A stretch of 64,000 nt of DNA. Origin: a virus. A program made the translations under genes and the position numbers. Position 1 is the first letter of the stretch. Each line of letters begins with the position of its first letter. Shown one piece after another: positions 1 through 8,662 of the stretch. The stretch covers positions 1-64,000 of IMG/VR virus record IMGVR_UViG_3300047554_000685; one strand, written 5' to 3'. Below the pieces are notes generated by a model that saw only the letters and a list, made by a program, of their open reading frames with translations, was not told the DNA's origin and did not search any database.

Positions 1-46
1 AGCGATAATTAGCCGACAGTGTCGGTTGTGTAGTTAAAGTCGCCAT
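1..46 (-). CDS. 5' end of a tail gene cut by the window edge
   Basis: An ATG at 46 opens a frame that stays open to the window edge (first residues MATLTTQPTL). It follows the minor tail gene by about 40 bases on the same strand, so it is probably the next tail gene. There is only a weak purine-rich site (GAAAG) upstream. Fifteen codons are too few to name a product. Confidence 0.4.
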   Translation of the reverse strand, partial: MATLTTQPTLSANYR

Positions 47-76
47 TAATGTACTTTCGTATTTGTCCTTAGATAA

Positions 77-85
77 ATTATAACA
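77..85 (-). promoter_or_regulatory. possible extended -10 promoter inside the tail operon
   Basis: The minus strand reads TGT-TATAAT, a perfect extended -10 element, about 30 bases before the ATG at 46. No good -35 box is visible. It could re-initiate transcription for the remaining tail genes, but may be chance. Confidence 0.28.
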
Positions 86-1066
86 CTAGCCAATCCAGCC
101 AGATCGGAAGGATACAGTACAAGTACCCCCCGAGGCCGTAAAAGTAATAGTGTTAGTTGCCTTAGAGCTCGGCTCGAGCCTGATCCAGTCACTAAGGGTG
201 GAGATATAGCTTCTTGCATTTACTACGGTGCTTCCAGTAACTAATACCACTTCCCTGTTTAAGGAGTCTATTTCTAGGGTAGATCCATTTGGGACAGCCG
301 TAACTAGCGTTATAGTCTCCGAAATATCAGTGACGCTAGAATCCGAGTAATTAATTGCGTTGACGACTGTTGCTCCAGCGTTGATTGGCCCCGCCAAAGC
401 TAGAACTGTTGGAACTTTGAATGTGCCGGAGTTTGTACACGTGGTATTTCCATTAGCCGAAATAGTTTTTTCTCTATAACCATCTACAATGGTCTCTCCT
501 GAGCCAGCCTGACTAGATGAATATAAATACTCATACTTAATAGGGTCAGCGGCTTTAAGCCCGATAGAGAAGTCGGTACGCCCCCTAGCCCTAGTAGTAG
601 CTATTTCTGGCCTACCGCTCAGTCGCACAAATGAAGTCTTAATCACTGGCGACTCTTTAACAACTAAATCCGCACCGTCATAAACTAGATCAATCGCATT
701 GAAAAGCTTTTGTCTAGCTGCTTCCACCTGAGACGGATCCTGAGTTAGGAACGATCCGGTTAGGGTAAGCAATCTGGCAGCATAACGACCCTTTGCATCG
801 TAAGATCCGTCGCCCCATCCTCGAGGCAGGTCCGGGATTTCTGGGTCAGGTAGGTTCCACCATCCTTGGATATCTGTGCACACCCAAATTACATCATTGT
901 CGTCGATAGTGTTTAAAGTAAGACTACCGAGGGATACATCAGCTTGAAGCTTTAATCCAGAGATATAAGGATTAGGTAAGTTAGATAGTGCCTTATTTAC
1001 TAACTTATTCTCGTCCGCTTGAGTAGCCGGATTTATGTTGGCACTGGAGTCATAGTATGTAGGCAT
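86..1066 (-). CDS. distal/minor tail protein
   Basis: 326-aa protein encoded directly after the tape measure, where siphoviruses place the distal tail protein. The N-terminal half contains a Trp/Pro-rich segment (WWNLPDPEIPDLPRGWGDGS, around residues 68-87) followed by a beta-rich stretch, as in actinophage minor tail proteins. The C-terminal half is Thr/Ser/Val-rich and looks like a beta-sandwich. The start codon overlaps the tape-measure stop as TAATG, implying translational coupling. Family assignment rests on context plus resemblance, not on a catalytic motif. Confidence 0.72.
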   Translation of the reverse strand: MPTYYDSSANINPATQADENKLVNKALSNLPNPYISGLKLQADVSLGSLTLNTIDDNDVIWVCTDIQGWWNLPDPEIPDLPRGWGDGSYDAKGRYAARLLTLTGSFLTQDPSQVEAARQKLFNAIDLVYDGADLVVKESPVIKTSFVRLSGRPEIATTRARGRTDFSIGLKAADPIKYEYLYSSSQAGSGETIVDGYREKTISANGNTTCTNSGTFKVPTVLALAGPINAGATVVNAINYSDSSVTDISETITLVTAVPNGSTLEIDSLNREVVLVTGSTVVNARSYISTLSDWIRLEPSSKATNTITFTASGGTCTVSFRSGWIG

Positions 1067-4000
1067 TAGTATCCACCCTTACGGATTTCAAAAGCGATTT
1101 GTCTCGAGACCTGAGCCGCTAGTTCTCTCTCATCCATCTTTGCTGACGGGTTTATTGTTACATGCACCGTAGGGGCCATGGATACAGACTTATTAGCGTT
1201 TATAGCTTCCAAAAGTGACCGGTTCTCGGCTGTAGCCCTAGCGTTAACTACAAATTCTCCGTTAGAGATGAGTGCAGGAATTGAGTCAGATCTACCAGTT
1301 CCGGGACCAGTAACTAGTCCGCCAGCCATAAAACGCTTTACTAGACCACCATTAGCGTATCCAACGTAACCACCATCTTTTCTGGTAGCCTTACCGTTGA
1401 TGTAGAACTGACTTCCGATATACCCAGTTAGAGGTGGCTTATTGGTTAGTGCATTCTTTGCACCGTCATATAGAGCATTAGCTGAAGTAGCTCCAACCGC
1501 ATTTAGTCGAGCGATCTCTTTCTCGTCATTTACACCGTCCACAAGGCTGGCTACCAACTGAGCACCAGCCTCCCCCATGTTAGTCACCTCAGCCAAGACA
1601 GCGTCATCAAGCTTGCCAGCAAGTCTTCCAATGTTGGTTTGCCAGTTTCTAGCGGCCGTAACTTGGGTCTCTAGGTCAGTGAGGTATTTATCCATACTGA
1701 AAGACTGACCATCCCAGTAGTCTTTCCAAGAGTCGGAAGCGTCATCGGTCTCGGCAGCTTGAGCCTTTGCCCATGCCATTACATCTTCTTTGTTTTGGTT
1801 CAAAGCACCTTGATAATCAACGAAACCTCTAGCAGCTTCAGCCAACTTATCTATGGCTGCTTGCTTTGCTTCGTTTGCTCTACGCTGAGCAATCTCTCCC
1901 TCACCGATAGCAAAGTTAGCAAGCTTTTGCATGTCAATATCGCCTTGGAGGGTTCTAATGTTGATGCCCAGCTGATCAGCCTGCTCGATTAGGGAGGTTT
2001 TATATTCATCCATCTCGTTAAGAGCTGTCTGCACCTCGGTGTTGCTGAAACCTACTTCCGAGGTAAACTTTTTAAACTGCGCCTGAGCTTTTGGAAGATC
2101 GTTTGTAGCCGTGTCAGCAAGAGCTCTGCCCATTGCTCCGAAGGAGTCTGCCATAGCCGTGGTGCTCGGTAGCGCATATGTCCAGTCTTTCTGAGCGGCG
2201 GCAAGTTGCTTCATCTTGCCCTTCATGTCATCAATACTGTCAATGGCTTCTTTATGCGGGCCATCCACCGTAGCTAAGGTTGCTTGGCCCCATAGTTCGG
2301 CGGCGGTTGCACCCTCTTTAAACCCTTGAGCAATACCCTTAGTTGCTTTCTCCATATTTGCGTTATGAATGGCATTGAAGGCGACAACAATTGCAGTAAT
2401 ACCTGCAACAACGGCTGCAATTGCAATACCTACTGGACCAAGGGCTAGGGTCATGGCTGTACCGCTAGCCGTAGCGGCCGGTACCAACTGAAGAAGACCT
2501 AGCCTGAGTAATAACGCTTGAGCATTAAGCCCTATCATTCCAGCGACGCTTGCAATCATTTTTAGCCCAAATCCAAACATAATTGCAGTTGTTTTAGTGA
2601 GTGCCACTCCAAGCAACGTAAATGCAGAGACGGCTGCAAATATAGGACCTACTGCATTAATCAAACCTTGGATAGATTTAAGTGCCTGAGCCACACCGCC
2701 GAGTGCGAAGTTAAGCACGTCAAAGAATGCTTTAACCTGTCCAGAGTCAGTAAATACTGCAATGATCTCTGTCATGGTCTTTAGGAAAGTAGCAAGAGCA
2801 GGGGCCGAGTCAATGGACCCCTTAATTATCTGCTGGAAAGCAAATGATCCGCTATCTAGAATCTCCCAAAACTCTTTAATTGCTGGGTTAGAACCAGCTT
2901 TAACAACCGTCTCTATTGCTCCGCCGATGGCACCAGCCATAGCCACAAAGTTGTCTGCCGCGCCTTTGAAATAGTTCTGGAGCCCTATAACATCCATGTT
3001 TTCAAAGCCTTGGGTAGTTTCTTCAAGCCAAGTCAGTATAGTGTCTCCACCACTGCCAGGCCCAAAGTTGGCTTGGATTATCTTCCCAAAGCCACCGAAG
3101 ATGTTTCCAAAGATAGTGCCAAAACGCGCTGCTAGATTGCCAGCTTGGTTAAAGAATCTTTCTAATTCTCCACTTGCTTGCTTAGAATCTAGAAAGTTTC
3201 TAAATGCATTTGACTTCTTCTCTAGGAATCCAATAAATCTCTTAGTTAGCGGATCCGCTGCTTCTAGGATTGATAGGAAGCTGCTAAAAACATTCCCTAG
3301 GGTTGAACCCAAGGACGGTAGATTTTCTGCAATATCGTCTAGGACCTGTTTGAAATCTACAAGATTATCACCAGATAGGAATATGTCTGTGAAATTCTCT
3401 ACGGCCTTGCCCGCAGCCTTACCTAGCTTTTTAAACTTCTCTTCCAATATTTCTGGAAGTTTTGCAGCAATAAGCTTTTCCATCTGCTTACGCAGGATAG
3501 GCAAAAATCCACTAGCCGCGGCCTCTCGGAGGTCGTCCATGATGGGCTTCAAACTAGCAAGATACTTCGCGAACGCCTTCTGAGACGGGGTTAGACCGGC
3601 GTAAGGGTCTGCACCGCCACCTTCTTTACCAGCATTCTTCTCGGCATCCTTAGCCTTACGAAGAGCTAACTCTGCTTTCTTAACATTTAGATCAGCTTCT
3701 CGCCTAGCTCTGCTATTGGCGGGAAGATCTGCAACTCGGTTTCTAGCTTCTATTGCTTTTTCTAGTGCTATAGAAGCCTCGTCTATATTAAGCGCTGCTT
3801 CTTCAGCATCAAAGGCAAGCTCTCTTAATGACTTACCTAGCCCACCGTTTGCTTTAGTTGCAGCAGACGCGGCTTGTCCTACACCCTTTAGAGCAAATCC
3901 GGCAATACTCATACCGACTTTAGCGGTAATTCCAGCTGCTCCAACAGCAACTAATGCAGAGGCGGCTCCACCAGCCACTCCAATAAGAGCACCTAAGCCG

Positions 4001-4314
4001 CCAACCAAAGCACCGATGCTACCAACAATCGCACCGAAACCAGCCTGAACAAAATAACCTTTTCTCGCCAGTGAAGTGAATGCATTTGCAAGGTCAACGC
4101 TTTGACCCAGAGTTTCCTTGAATTGAGTAGAAAAACTCTTCGGCAAGCTTATTCTAGTTAAACCTCTACCGATACCGTCGGCTAGGTTGTTTCCAATGTC
4201 CCTACCAGCTCGATTAGCAGAAGCAGCTGACCCGCTGAAACCCTTTCGGATATCAGCGTCAACTTTGTCTGTCAGAGCGCGTACAACAACATACGCGTGA
4301 CCTACAACAGCCAT
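1066..4314 (-). CDS. tail tape measure protein
   Basis: 1,082-aa protein that sets tail length and is extruded on DNA ejection. It has the expected architecture: an N-terminal helical region, a long Gly/Ala-rich hydrophobic segment around residues 90-150, Lys/Glu/Ala-rich coiled-coil stretches, a second hydrophobic block around 560-650, and the typical C-terminal motif GPGTGRSDSIPALISNGEFV. It lies downstream of the two chaperone frames and upstream of the minor tail gene, the classic siphovirus order. It is the longest gene of the tail module. Confidence 0.93.
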   Translation of the reverse strand: MAVVGHAYVVVRALTDKVDADIRKGFSGSAASANRAGRDIGNNLADGIGRGLTRISLPKSFSTQFKETLGQSVDLANAFTSLARKGYFVQAGFGAIVGSIGALVGGLGALIGVAGGAASALVAVGAAGITAKVGMSIAGFALKGVGQAASAATKANGGLGKSLRELAFDAEEAALNIDEASIALEKAIEARNRVADLPANSRARREADLNVKKAELALRKAKDAEKNAGKEGGGADPYAGLTPSQKAFAKYLASLKPIMDDLREAAASGFLPILRKQMEKLIAAKLPEILEEKFKKLGKAAGKAVENFTDIFLSGDNLVDFKQVLDDIAENLPSLGSTLGNVFSSFLSILEAADPLTKRFIGFLEKKSNAFRNFLDSKQASGELERFFNQAGNLAARFGTIFGNIFGGFGKIIQANFGPGSGGDTILTWLEETTQGFENMDVIGLQNYFKGAADNFVAMAGAIGGAIETVVKAGSNPAIKEFWEILDSGSFAFQQIIKGSIDSAPALATFLKTMTEIIAVFTDSGQVKAFFDVLNFALGGVAQALKSIQGLINAVGPIFAAVSAFTLLGVALTKTTAIMFGFGLKMIASVAGMIGLNAQALLLRLGLLQLVPAATASGTAMTLALGPVGIAIAAVVAGITAIVVAFNAIHNANMEKATKGIAQGFKEGATAAELWGQATLATVDGPHKEAIDSIDDMKGKMKQLAAAQKDWTYALPSTTAMADSFGAMGRALADTATNDLPKAQAQFKKFTSEVGFSNTEVQTALNEMDEYKTSLIEQADQLGINIRTLQGDIDMQKLANFAIGEGEIAQRRANEAKQAAIDKLAEAARGFVDYQGALNQNKEDVMAWAKAQAAETDDASDSWKDYWDGQSFSMDKYLTDLETQVTAARNWQTNIGRLAGKLDDAVLAEVTNMGEAGAQLVASLVDGVNDEKEIARLNAVGATSANALYDGAKNALTNKPPLTGYIGSQFYINGKATRKDGGYVGYANGGLVKRFMAGGLVTGPGTGRSDSIPALISNGEFVVNARATAENRSLLEAINANKSVSMAPTVHVTINPSAKMDERELAAQVSRQIAFEIRKGGY

Positions 4315-4343
4315 GTCAGCACCTTCTAACTAAATACTAATCA

Positions 4344-4739
4344 CTAACCAAGAGGGGCATCTAGTGTGCTACCAAATGGATTAGAACTTTCGGGATTGAA
4401 CTCGGTTGGTGGAACATAGGGCTTTACTCCACCTTCTATCTCAGACATGTCCGAGCTAGCACGGTCCTTTATTGCGTACATATACTTCTTCTCGTATAGG
4501 GACTCGTAGATTCTCTCCCTGAACCCACTGTGCATTAGTGCGGACTCATACGATCCATATCGCATGTCTTCGTCAAAGAAATAGTGAATGACATCAACCA
4601 TATCGGCTGAATCCATTTCTAGTAGATCTACTTTATTCACTATTGCTTTTCCGTTTACTTGTGGCCAGAGGTCTATAGCCCACTCAACTAGGCCTCTGGC
4701 TGCTCTTCCGGGCGATCTGAGTACTGCTCGATTAGCCAA
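4344..4739 (-). CDS. tail assembly chaperone, frameshift extension (T part)
   Basis: This frame overlaps the end of the first chaperone gene and is offset by -1. It has no ATG and no ribosome-binding site at its 5' end (its first possible codon is TTG), so it is best read as the C-terminal part of a G-T fusion made by -1 frameshifting. After the slip the protein would read PGRAARGLVEWAIDLW, which fits chaperone extensions of actinophages. The tape measure follows, as expected for lambda G/GT-type chaperones. About 120 residues are added to the 111-aa short form. Confidence 0.8.
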   Translation of the reverse strand: MANRAVLRSPGRAARGLVEWAIDLWPQVNGKAIVNKVDLLEMDSADMVDVIHYFFDEDMRYGSYESALMHSGFRERIYESLYEKKYMYAIKDRASSDMSEIEGGVKPYVPPTEFNPESSNPFGSTLDAPLG

Positions 4740-5023
4740 CCAACAATCTCAGAGAGGGTTTCGACGTGAACAAACTTTTCCTTGTCGTGTACAAGCTTGT
4801 CAAAACGCTTAAAGCTTTCGTCAGTCAGGATGTTCTCAAAGAACTCTGACATAACACGGGCTGATTCAGAAGGGTCTTCGCTAGTGGACTTTGCAACAAT
4901 GTCAAGAAGAACTTTTCCCTGAATGTTAGTAACACAGTTAAACTCTTCTTCGTAGAGCTTGAACGATACAGGCTCGCGCTCGGCCTGCTGCTTTCCTGAA
5001 CCAAAATCTTTGAATCTAGGCAT
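4688..5023 (-). CDS. tail assembly chaperone, short form (G part)
   Basis: 111-aa, mostly acidic helical protein (starts MPRFKDFGSG) located between the connector genes and the tape measure. Short and frameshifted forms together normally coat the tape measure during tail tube assembly. The last codons (…YSDRPEEQPEA) overlap the downstream -1 frame. The identification rests on size, position and the overlapping frame; sequence alone is not diagnostic. Confidence 0.82.
   Translation of the reverse strand: MPRFKDFGSGKQQAEREPVSFKLYEEEFNCVTNIQGKVLLDIVAKSTSEDPSESARVMSEFFENILTDESFKRFDKLVHDKEKFVHVETLSEIVGWLIEQYSDRPEEQPEA
4706..4712 (-). other. candidate -1 slip site in the tail chaperone overlap
   Basis: In the overlap the zero frame reads CGC CCG GAA GAG. 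A -1 shift at C-CCG-GAA gives CCC GGA and enters the downstream frame. It is not a canonical X-XXY-YYZ heptamer, so the exact slip codon is uncertain, but the -1 direction follows from the frames. Confidence 0.5.
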
Positions 5024-5090
5024 CTTTTATCTTTCTTTAGGTAGTTTAGAAACGAGGCTCATATTTATATATAAGCCCCTATATATTTTA

Positions 5091-5603
5091 CTACCTAATG
5101 TGACGTCTAAGTTGATCACTTAGATATCTATTAGGCCTTGTTCCCGGGTGTTTAACCATCGCGGTTCTTATGATCCTAGATCCACTAGAAAATTGAAGAA
5201 CTTTATTAGGCGGATTCGGGGTGATTATGTGGGGGTTGGTTCCTTCATGGTGTGCCAAGGCATAGTGAAGATTTGAACCGATTTTTATAGTCTGGCCATT
5301 TCCATGTCCAAAGTGCTCCATTTGGATACTCTTTTTAAGGGCACCAGTTTTAAAACCCGCTTGAGCCTTAGCATCCCTTTTAATGTCCAAGCCTATGCGG
5401 TGCATGTGCCTACCCACCATGCCCATAGGGTTATTGAGCTCAAAGTTCAATATTGGTTTGTAGATAACTACTTTGCTAAAAGAATACTTGAGGTCTATTT
5501 TGGCTATGTAAGTGCTTTTACTTCGCTTACTGCCTTTTACCTTTAGACCTTTACCAGCCCAGTAAAGAATTGGGCTGTCGTGTACTAAACCCCAAGCTGG
5601 CAT
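5091..5603 (-). CDS. head-tail connector, HK97 gp10-like
   Basis: 170-aa basic protein. Residues 65-100 (HRIGLDIKRDAKAQAGFKTG) carry the helix found at the start of HK97 gp10-type tail completion/neck proteins, where a conserved 'tG.L..si' follows. Residues 1-60 look like an added N-terminal extension; an internal Met (MGMVGRHMHR) would give a more usual length. The ATG at 5603 sits 1 base after the upstream stop, which favours the long form. It probably caps the connector or joins head to tail. Confidence 0.62.
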   Translation of the reverse strand: MPAWGLVHDSPILYWAGKGLKVKGSKRSKSTYIAKIDLKYSFSKVVIYKPILNFELNNPMGMVGRHMHRIGLDIKRDAKAQAGFKTGALKKSIQMEHFGHGNGQTIKIGSNLHYALAHHEGTNPHIITPNPPNKVLQFSSGSRIIRTAMVKHPGTRPNRYLSDQLRRHIR

Positions 5604-5604
5604 T

Positions 5605-6114
5605 TTACGGGACCGCCATAGTTATGGTCATTGTGGTTGTTTGAAAACCACCCTCTGGAGAACCTACGTCCAAGGTGGCAATGACTCCAACACCGTAGCC
5701 AGTTTCATCCCACATATCTAATAGGTTTAGAGATTGCATCAGAACCCATGAGTCAATGGCTAAGGTTTCCGATGCATGTTGAATTTTGTCTGGGGCAGGC
5801 GGTCTACCATTTTGACCAACAATTGGAGTAGCCCTAGAAATCATAATGTTTAGAGTTGCGCTCCTAGGAACATGGCACCTTTGCGGATCACCAACCTGAG
5901 CACCAGGTGCACCTAGATACATCTGGGCGAAGGAAACAACCAGCTGCTCACAGTCGATCGCTGGTTGCCCCATCGTCCAATACTTCCTTTGAGGAAGCTC
6001 TACGTTGTAGGACTGAAAAATAGACTGGACGCGCTCAAGTACACCTTCCATCATGTCGCGGAGGTTTGTTGCATCCTCGGCCACACCAGTAAAGTCAATA
6101 GCGGTCGTCGTCAT
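5605..6114 (-). CDS. head-tail connector / tail terminator-like protein
   Basis: 169-aa protein between the adaptor and gp10-like genes, the slot used for a stopper or tail terminator. It is mixed alpha/beta, with a conserved-looking segment QPAIDCEQLVVSFAQMYLG. It is immediately adjacent to its neighbours (1-2 bases), so one operon. No diagnostic motif; the function is positional. Confidence 0.55.
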   Translation of the reverse strand: MTTTAIDFTGVAEDATNLRDMMEGVLERVQSIFQSYNVELPQRKYWTMGQPAIDCEQLVVSFAQMYLGAPGAQVGDPQRCHVPRSATLNIMISRATPIVGQNGRPPAPDKIQHASETLAIDSWVLMQSLNLLDMWDETGYGVGVIATLDVGSPEGGFQTTTMTITMAVP

Positions 6115-6116
6115 TT

Positions 6117-6302
6117 TTACTCCTCTACAACGTCAACAGAAGATTCTGCCTCAGCTACAACCTCTACTACTGGAGCCTCCACTACTGGTGCTTCTACCTT
6201 AGGAGCTGGCTTAGGAGCCACCTTCTTAGCAGGAGCAGCCTTAGGTGCAGGCTTAGCAGTACCAAGCATGTCCTGAGCACGGAAATTAGTCTGAATTGAC
6301 AT
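6117..6302 (-). CDS. small Ala/Pro/Val-rich structural-module protein
   Basis: 61-aa low-complexity protein: a short N-terminal head (MSIQTNFRAQDML), a Lys/Ala/Pro stretch, then an acidic Val/Glu repeat (EAPVVEAPVVEVVAEAE). Similar short APK-rich proteins occur between connector genes of actinophages. It is in frame with no overlaps and is flanked by 2- and 11-base gaps, so it is clearly translated. Function unknown. Confidence 0.6.
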   Translation of the reverse strand: MSIQTNFRAQDMLGTAKPAPKAAPAKKVAPKPAPKVEAPVVEAPVVEVVAEAESSVDVVEE

Positions 6303-6313
6303 ATTTACCTCTC

Positions 6314-7417
6314 TTAGCTATACATCTTGATCTGGAGGTTTCCAGAAGCAAGCTCTACTAGGTTCTCTACACCATTAATGGTCTTTGTGGCATAGAGAGT
6401 CCAATAACCAGGGTCAATCATTCCGAGCGCAGTGTTTGCTTTAGCGTAAGGAACGGTGAAACTTAAAACAGTGTTGTTAGATGACAATGTGATGTCAGAG
6501 CTATCTAGGTTAGTGGAACGAATGCCACTGTAACTATTGATCTGAACTAGAGGTTCCCAATCTTCTTCAAAGTTGCTTAGATCAACGTCGAGACCGGTAG
6601 ATGTCCAGCTTGCAGAAGCGCCCTTAATTAGTGAGAGATCAAAGTCAGCGTCAGCAGTAAGTACAAGTGCCTTAGGCGAGTAGCGTCGAGCACGAGGCTG
6701 GTCCGGGCTAAACACCTTTGACTTCCGACGAGCATTGTCAGGGTTAGTAGTCTTCAGGAAAAGGTCAATGACGTAGAGTCCTGTACGAAGTTCTTCAATG
6801 AACTCTTGGTTGTCAAGAATGGTGTAAGAGACGCCTTGACGTGAAACAGAGGTTACACGCTGAGGAAGCTGGCAAGTCTCGTCGTCAGACCAAAGCTTGA
6901 TGAACTCAATTGCAAGAGTTCTAGCTGCCATCTTACCAACGGCAGGGATTGAAGTTCCATAAGAATAAGTAACCTCGGTATTACATGGAGTCCAAGGAGT
7001 TCCAGCTTTGACGTGAATCGTAGAGTGGTCTACAAGGTAGTAGTTAGATGGGTCAATTATGTCACCAAGTCGGTTACGAATGGCGTGAATCTTAGTTACT
7101 GGACGCCCGCGTAGACGGATACGCGAGTCTGGTGACATGCCGTCAGAGGTCAGCTCTGAGTATTCGTCATAGTCGCCAGAAGGGATGTTATAGACATCTC
7201 CACCAAATAGAACTGGAGAGTTGGTCTTAGTTGAAGGGCCGAGTCGGTTGTTGCGTAGAGTACAGGTGTAGCGCTCAGTTACAGTGGTCTCGCCAGTGTA
7301 CTTACGGCCTGACATTGCCCAGAGAAGGTATGACGCAGTGCGAACAGCTTCTTCGGTGAACTCTGTATATGAGTAGTCACCAAGCTCCTCCGGCTGGATC
7401 CAAAAGTTATTTGTCAT
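6314..7417 (-). CDS. head-to-tail adaptor with C-terminal beta domain
   Basis: 367-aa protein. Residues 1-230 resemble the helical head-tail adaptor that binds the portal (starts ...EELGDYSYTEFTEEAVRTAS; many Arg residues). Residues 260-367 form a separate Ig-like or carboxypeptidase-regulatory-like beta domain (…TADADFDLSLIKGASASWTS), probably virion decoration. It is followed by the connector genes. The adaptor role is assigned from position and N-terminal similarity. Confidence 0.65.
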   Translation of the reverse strand: MTNNFWIQPEELGDYSYTEFTEEAVRTASYLLWAMSGRKYTGETTVTERYTCTLRNNRLGPSTKTNSPVLFGGDVYNIPSGDYDEYSELTSDGMSPDSRIRLRGRPVTKIHAIRNRLGDIIDPSNYYLVDHSTIHVKAGTPWTPCNTEVTYSYGTSIPAVGKMAARTLAIEFIKLWSDDETCQLPQRVTSVSRQGVSYTILDNQEFIEELRTGLYVIDLFLKTTNPDNARRKSKVFSPDQPRARRYSPKALVLTADADFDLSLIKGASASWTSTGLDVDLSNFEEDWEPLVQINSYSGIRSTNLDSSDITLSSNNTVLSFTVPYAKANTALGMIDPGYWTLYATKTINGVENLVELASGNLQIKMYS

Positions 7418-7440
7418 ATATAAACCTCTCTTATAAGTTT

Positions 7441-7483
7441 AACGGGTGGCGCACTAGTTTATTAGACCAGTCCGCCACCCGTT
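7441..7483 (-). terminator. inverted repeat between major tail protein and adaptor genes
   Basis: Ten-base perfect arms AACGGGTGGC / GCCACCCGTT flank a 23-base loop in the only sizeable gap of the virion operon. No U-run follows, so it may be an attenuator or an RNA-stability element protecting the abundant major tail transcript. Confidence 0.5.
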
Positions 7484-7497
7484 TTACTTAGTGGTTA

Positions 7498-8643
7498 CTA
7501 CTCTGACTCGTTCGAAACGATAATGTTGTCGATGTCGTTGTCAGCGTTGTAGTTGATGTTTCCAGGTACGTTGTAGCTGGTGTCATCAGCGGTAGCGCCC
7601 AGCTGTGCGGTAGTTACAGCGGTAGGTGCTGGGTGAGTTTCGCTAGCTGAGTTAGTTACAGTTACACGAGCACCAGCAGATACGTCGAAGCTGGTGATGG
7701 CATCAGTTACGCCAGCGCTTACATAGCTAACAGTGTAGGTTCCGCCAGTACCAGTTGCACCCACAGAAGCAGATACAGTGTAGGTGCCGTTAAACGCTGC
7801 GCCAACATTCTGTACATAAATCTGGTCATTAGCCGAGATACCGTGAGCCGCGCTGAAGGTAAGGGTTGCAGTACCAGTCGAGCTAGCGTAAGTAGCTGCG
7901 GCGCTTTCGATGTTGATTGCAGTAGGTGACTTAGCGTTTGGTGCGGTAAATACAACTGGGCCAGTTCCGTCAGTCCAAGTGTAGAAACCGTTTAGACCAG
8001 TTGGAGCCCAGTCGGTGCGTGCATAAGCGTATGGACGCTCTGCAGCAACCGGGAACTCCCAGCGGCCATCAATACCAGACTGGAATGCCGAGTTACCAAG
8101 ACCGTAGCCCTCGAAGGTGTTAGCTAGTAGACCGTTTTCAATAACACGGTCACCAGACTGGCGCATCTTCACGAATGGGAATACCCAGTGGAAGTAAGGA
8201 AGAACGCCTGCACGCTTTCCGTCCTTCACGGCGTGTGACCAAGCCTCGATGGCAACACCGTTACCAGCAGGGTCATCGCCTACACCAGGAGCTGCCCAAC
8301 CGACAGACTTTAGGTTAGGGTCTTCAGAAGATCCAATGTTCTTGCGAAGCAGTAGACCACCAGACAATAGAGCCGATAGCTCTGGGTCTGGCTCGCAGAT
8401 AGCGAGCTCCATGGTGATACGCTTTAGTGTGTCTGGTGCCTTGTAGGTTACACATACAACACCGTTTGCACCCTTTTCAGTGATCTCGTCGCCCTCTTCA
8501 TATTCTGGGGTAAACGAGATACGCATGAATGCAGAGGTGGTATAGCTGTCGCCTGGACCAGTCATCAAGTTTCCAGCAGAATCCAGACGGGTGACGCGAA
8601 TAGACACACCCTGGATGCTAGCTGCATATTCTTGAGTAGCCAT
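7498..8643 (-). CDS. major tail tube protein with Ig-like C-terminal domain
   Basis: 381-aa protein. Residues 1-240 have the tail-tube features of actinophages (MATQEYAASIQGVSIRVTRL, 'AFMRISFTPEYEEGDEITEK', aromatic core). Residues 245-330 are Thr/Ala/Gly-rich and contain YTVSYVSAGVTDAITSF, an Ig-like or Big-type repeat that would decorate the tail surface. The gene lies between the capsid genes and the connectors, followed by an inverted repeat. Major tail proteins with appended Ig domains are well known in siphoviruses. Confidence 0.78.
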   Translation of the reverse strand: MATQEYAASIQGVSIRVTRLDSAGNLMTGPGDSYTTSAFMRISFTPEYEEGDEITEKGANGVVCVTYKAPDTLKRITMELAICEPDPELSALLSGGLLLRKNIGSSEDPNLKSVGWAAPGVGDDPAGNGVAIEAWSHAVKDGKRAGVLPYFHWVFPFVKMRQSGDRVIENGLLANTFEGYGLGNSAFQSGIDGRWEFPVAAERPYAYARTDWAPTGLNGFYTWTDGTGPVVFTAPNAKSPTAINIESAAATYASSTGTATLTFSAAHGISANDQIYVQNVGAAFNGTYTVSASVGATGTGGTYTVSYVSAGVTDAITSFDVSAGARVTVTNSASETHPAPTAVTTAQLGATADDTSYNVPGNINYNADNDIDNIIVSNESE

Positions 8644-8662
8644 TTAGCTATTCTCCTTAGGT

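Noticed and set aside
2996-3583. 195-codon plus-strand frame opposite the tape measure
   Set aside because: Antisense shadow with low-complexity composition; the minus strand carries the well-supported tape measure.
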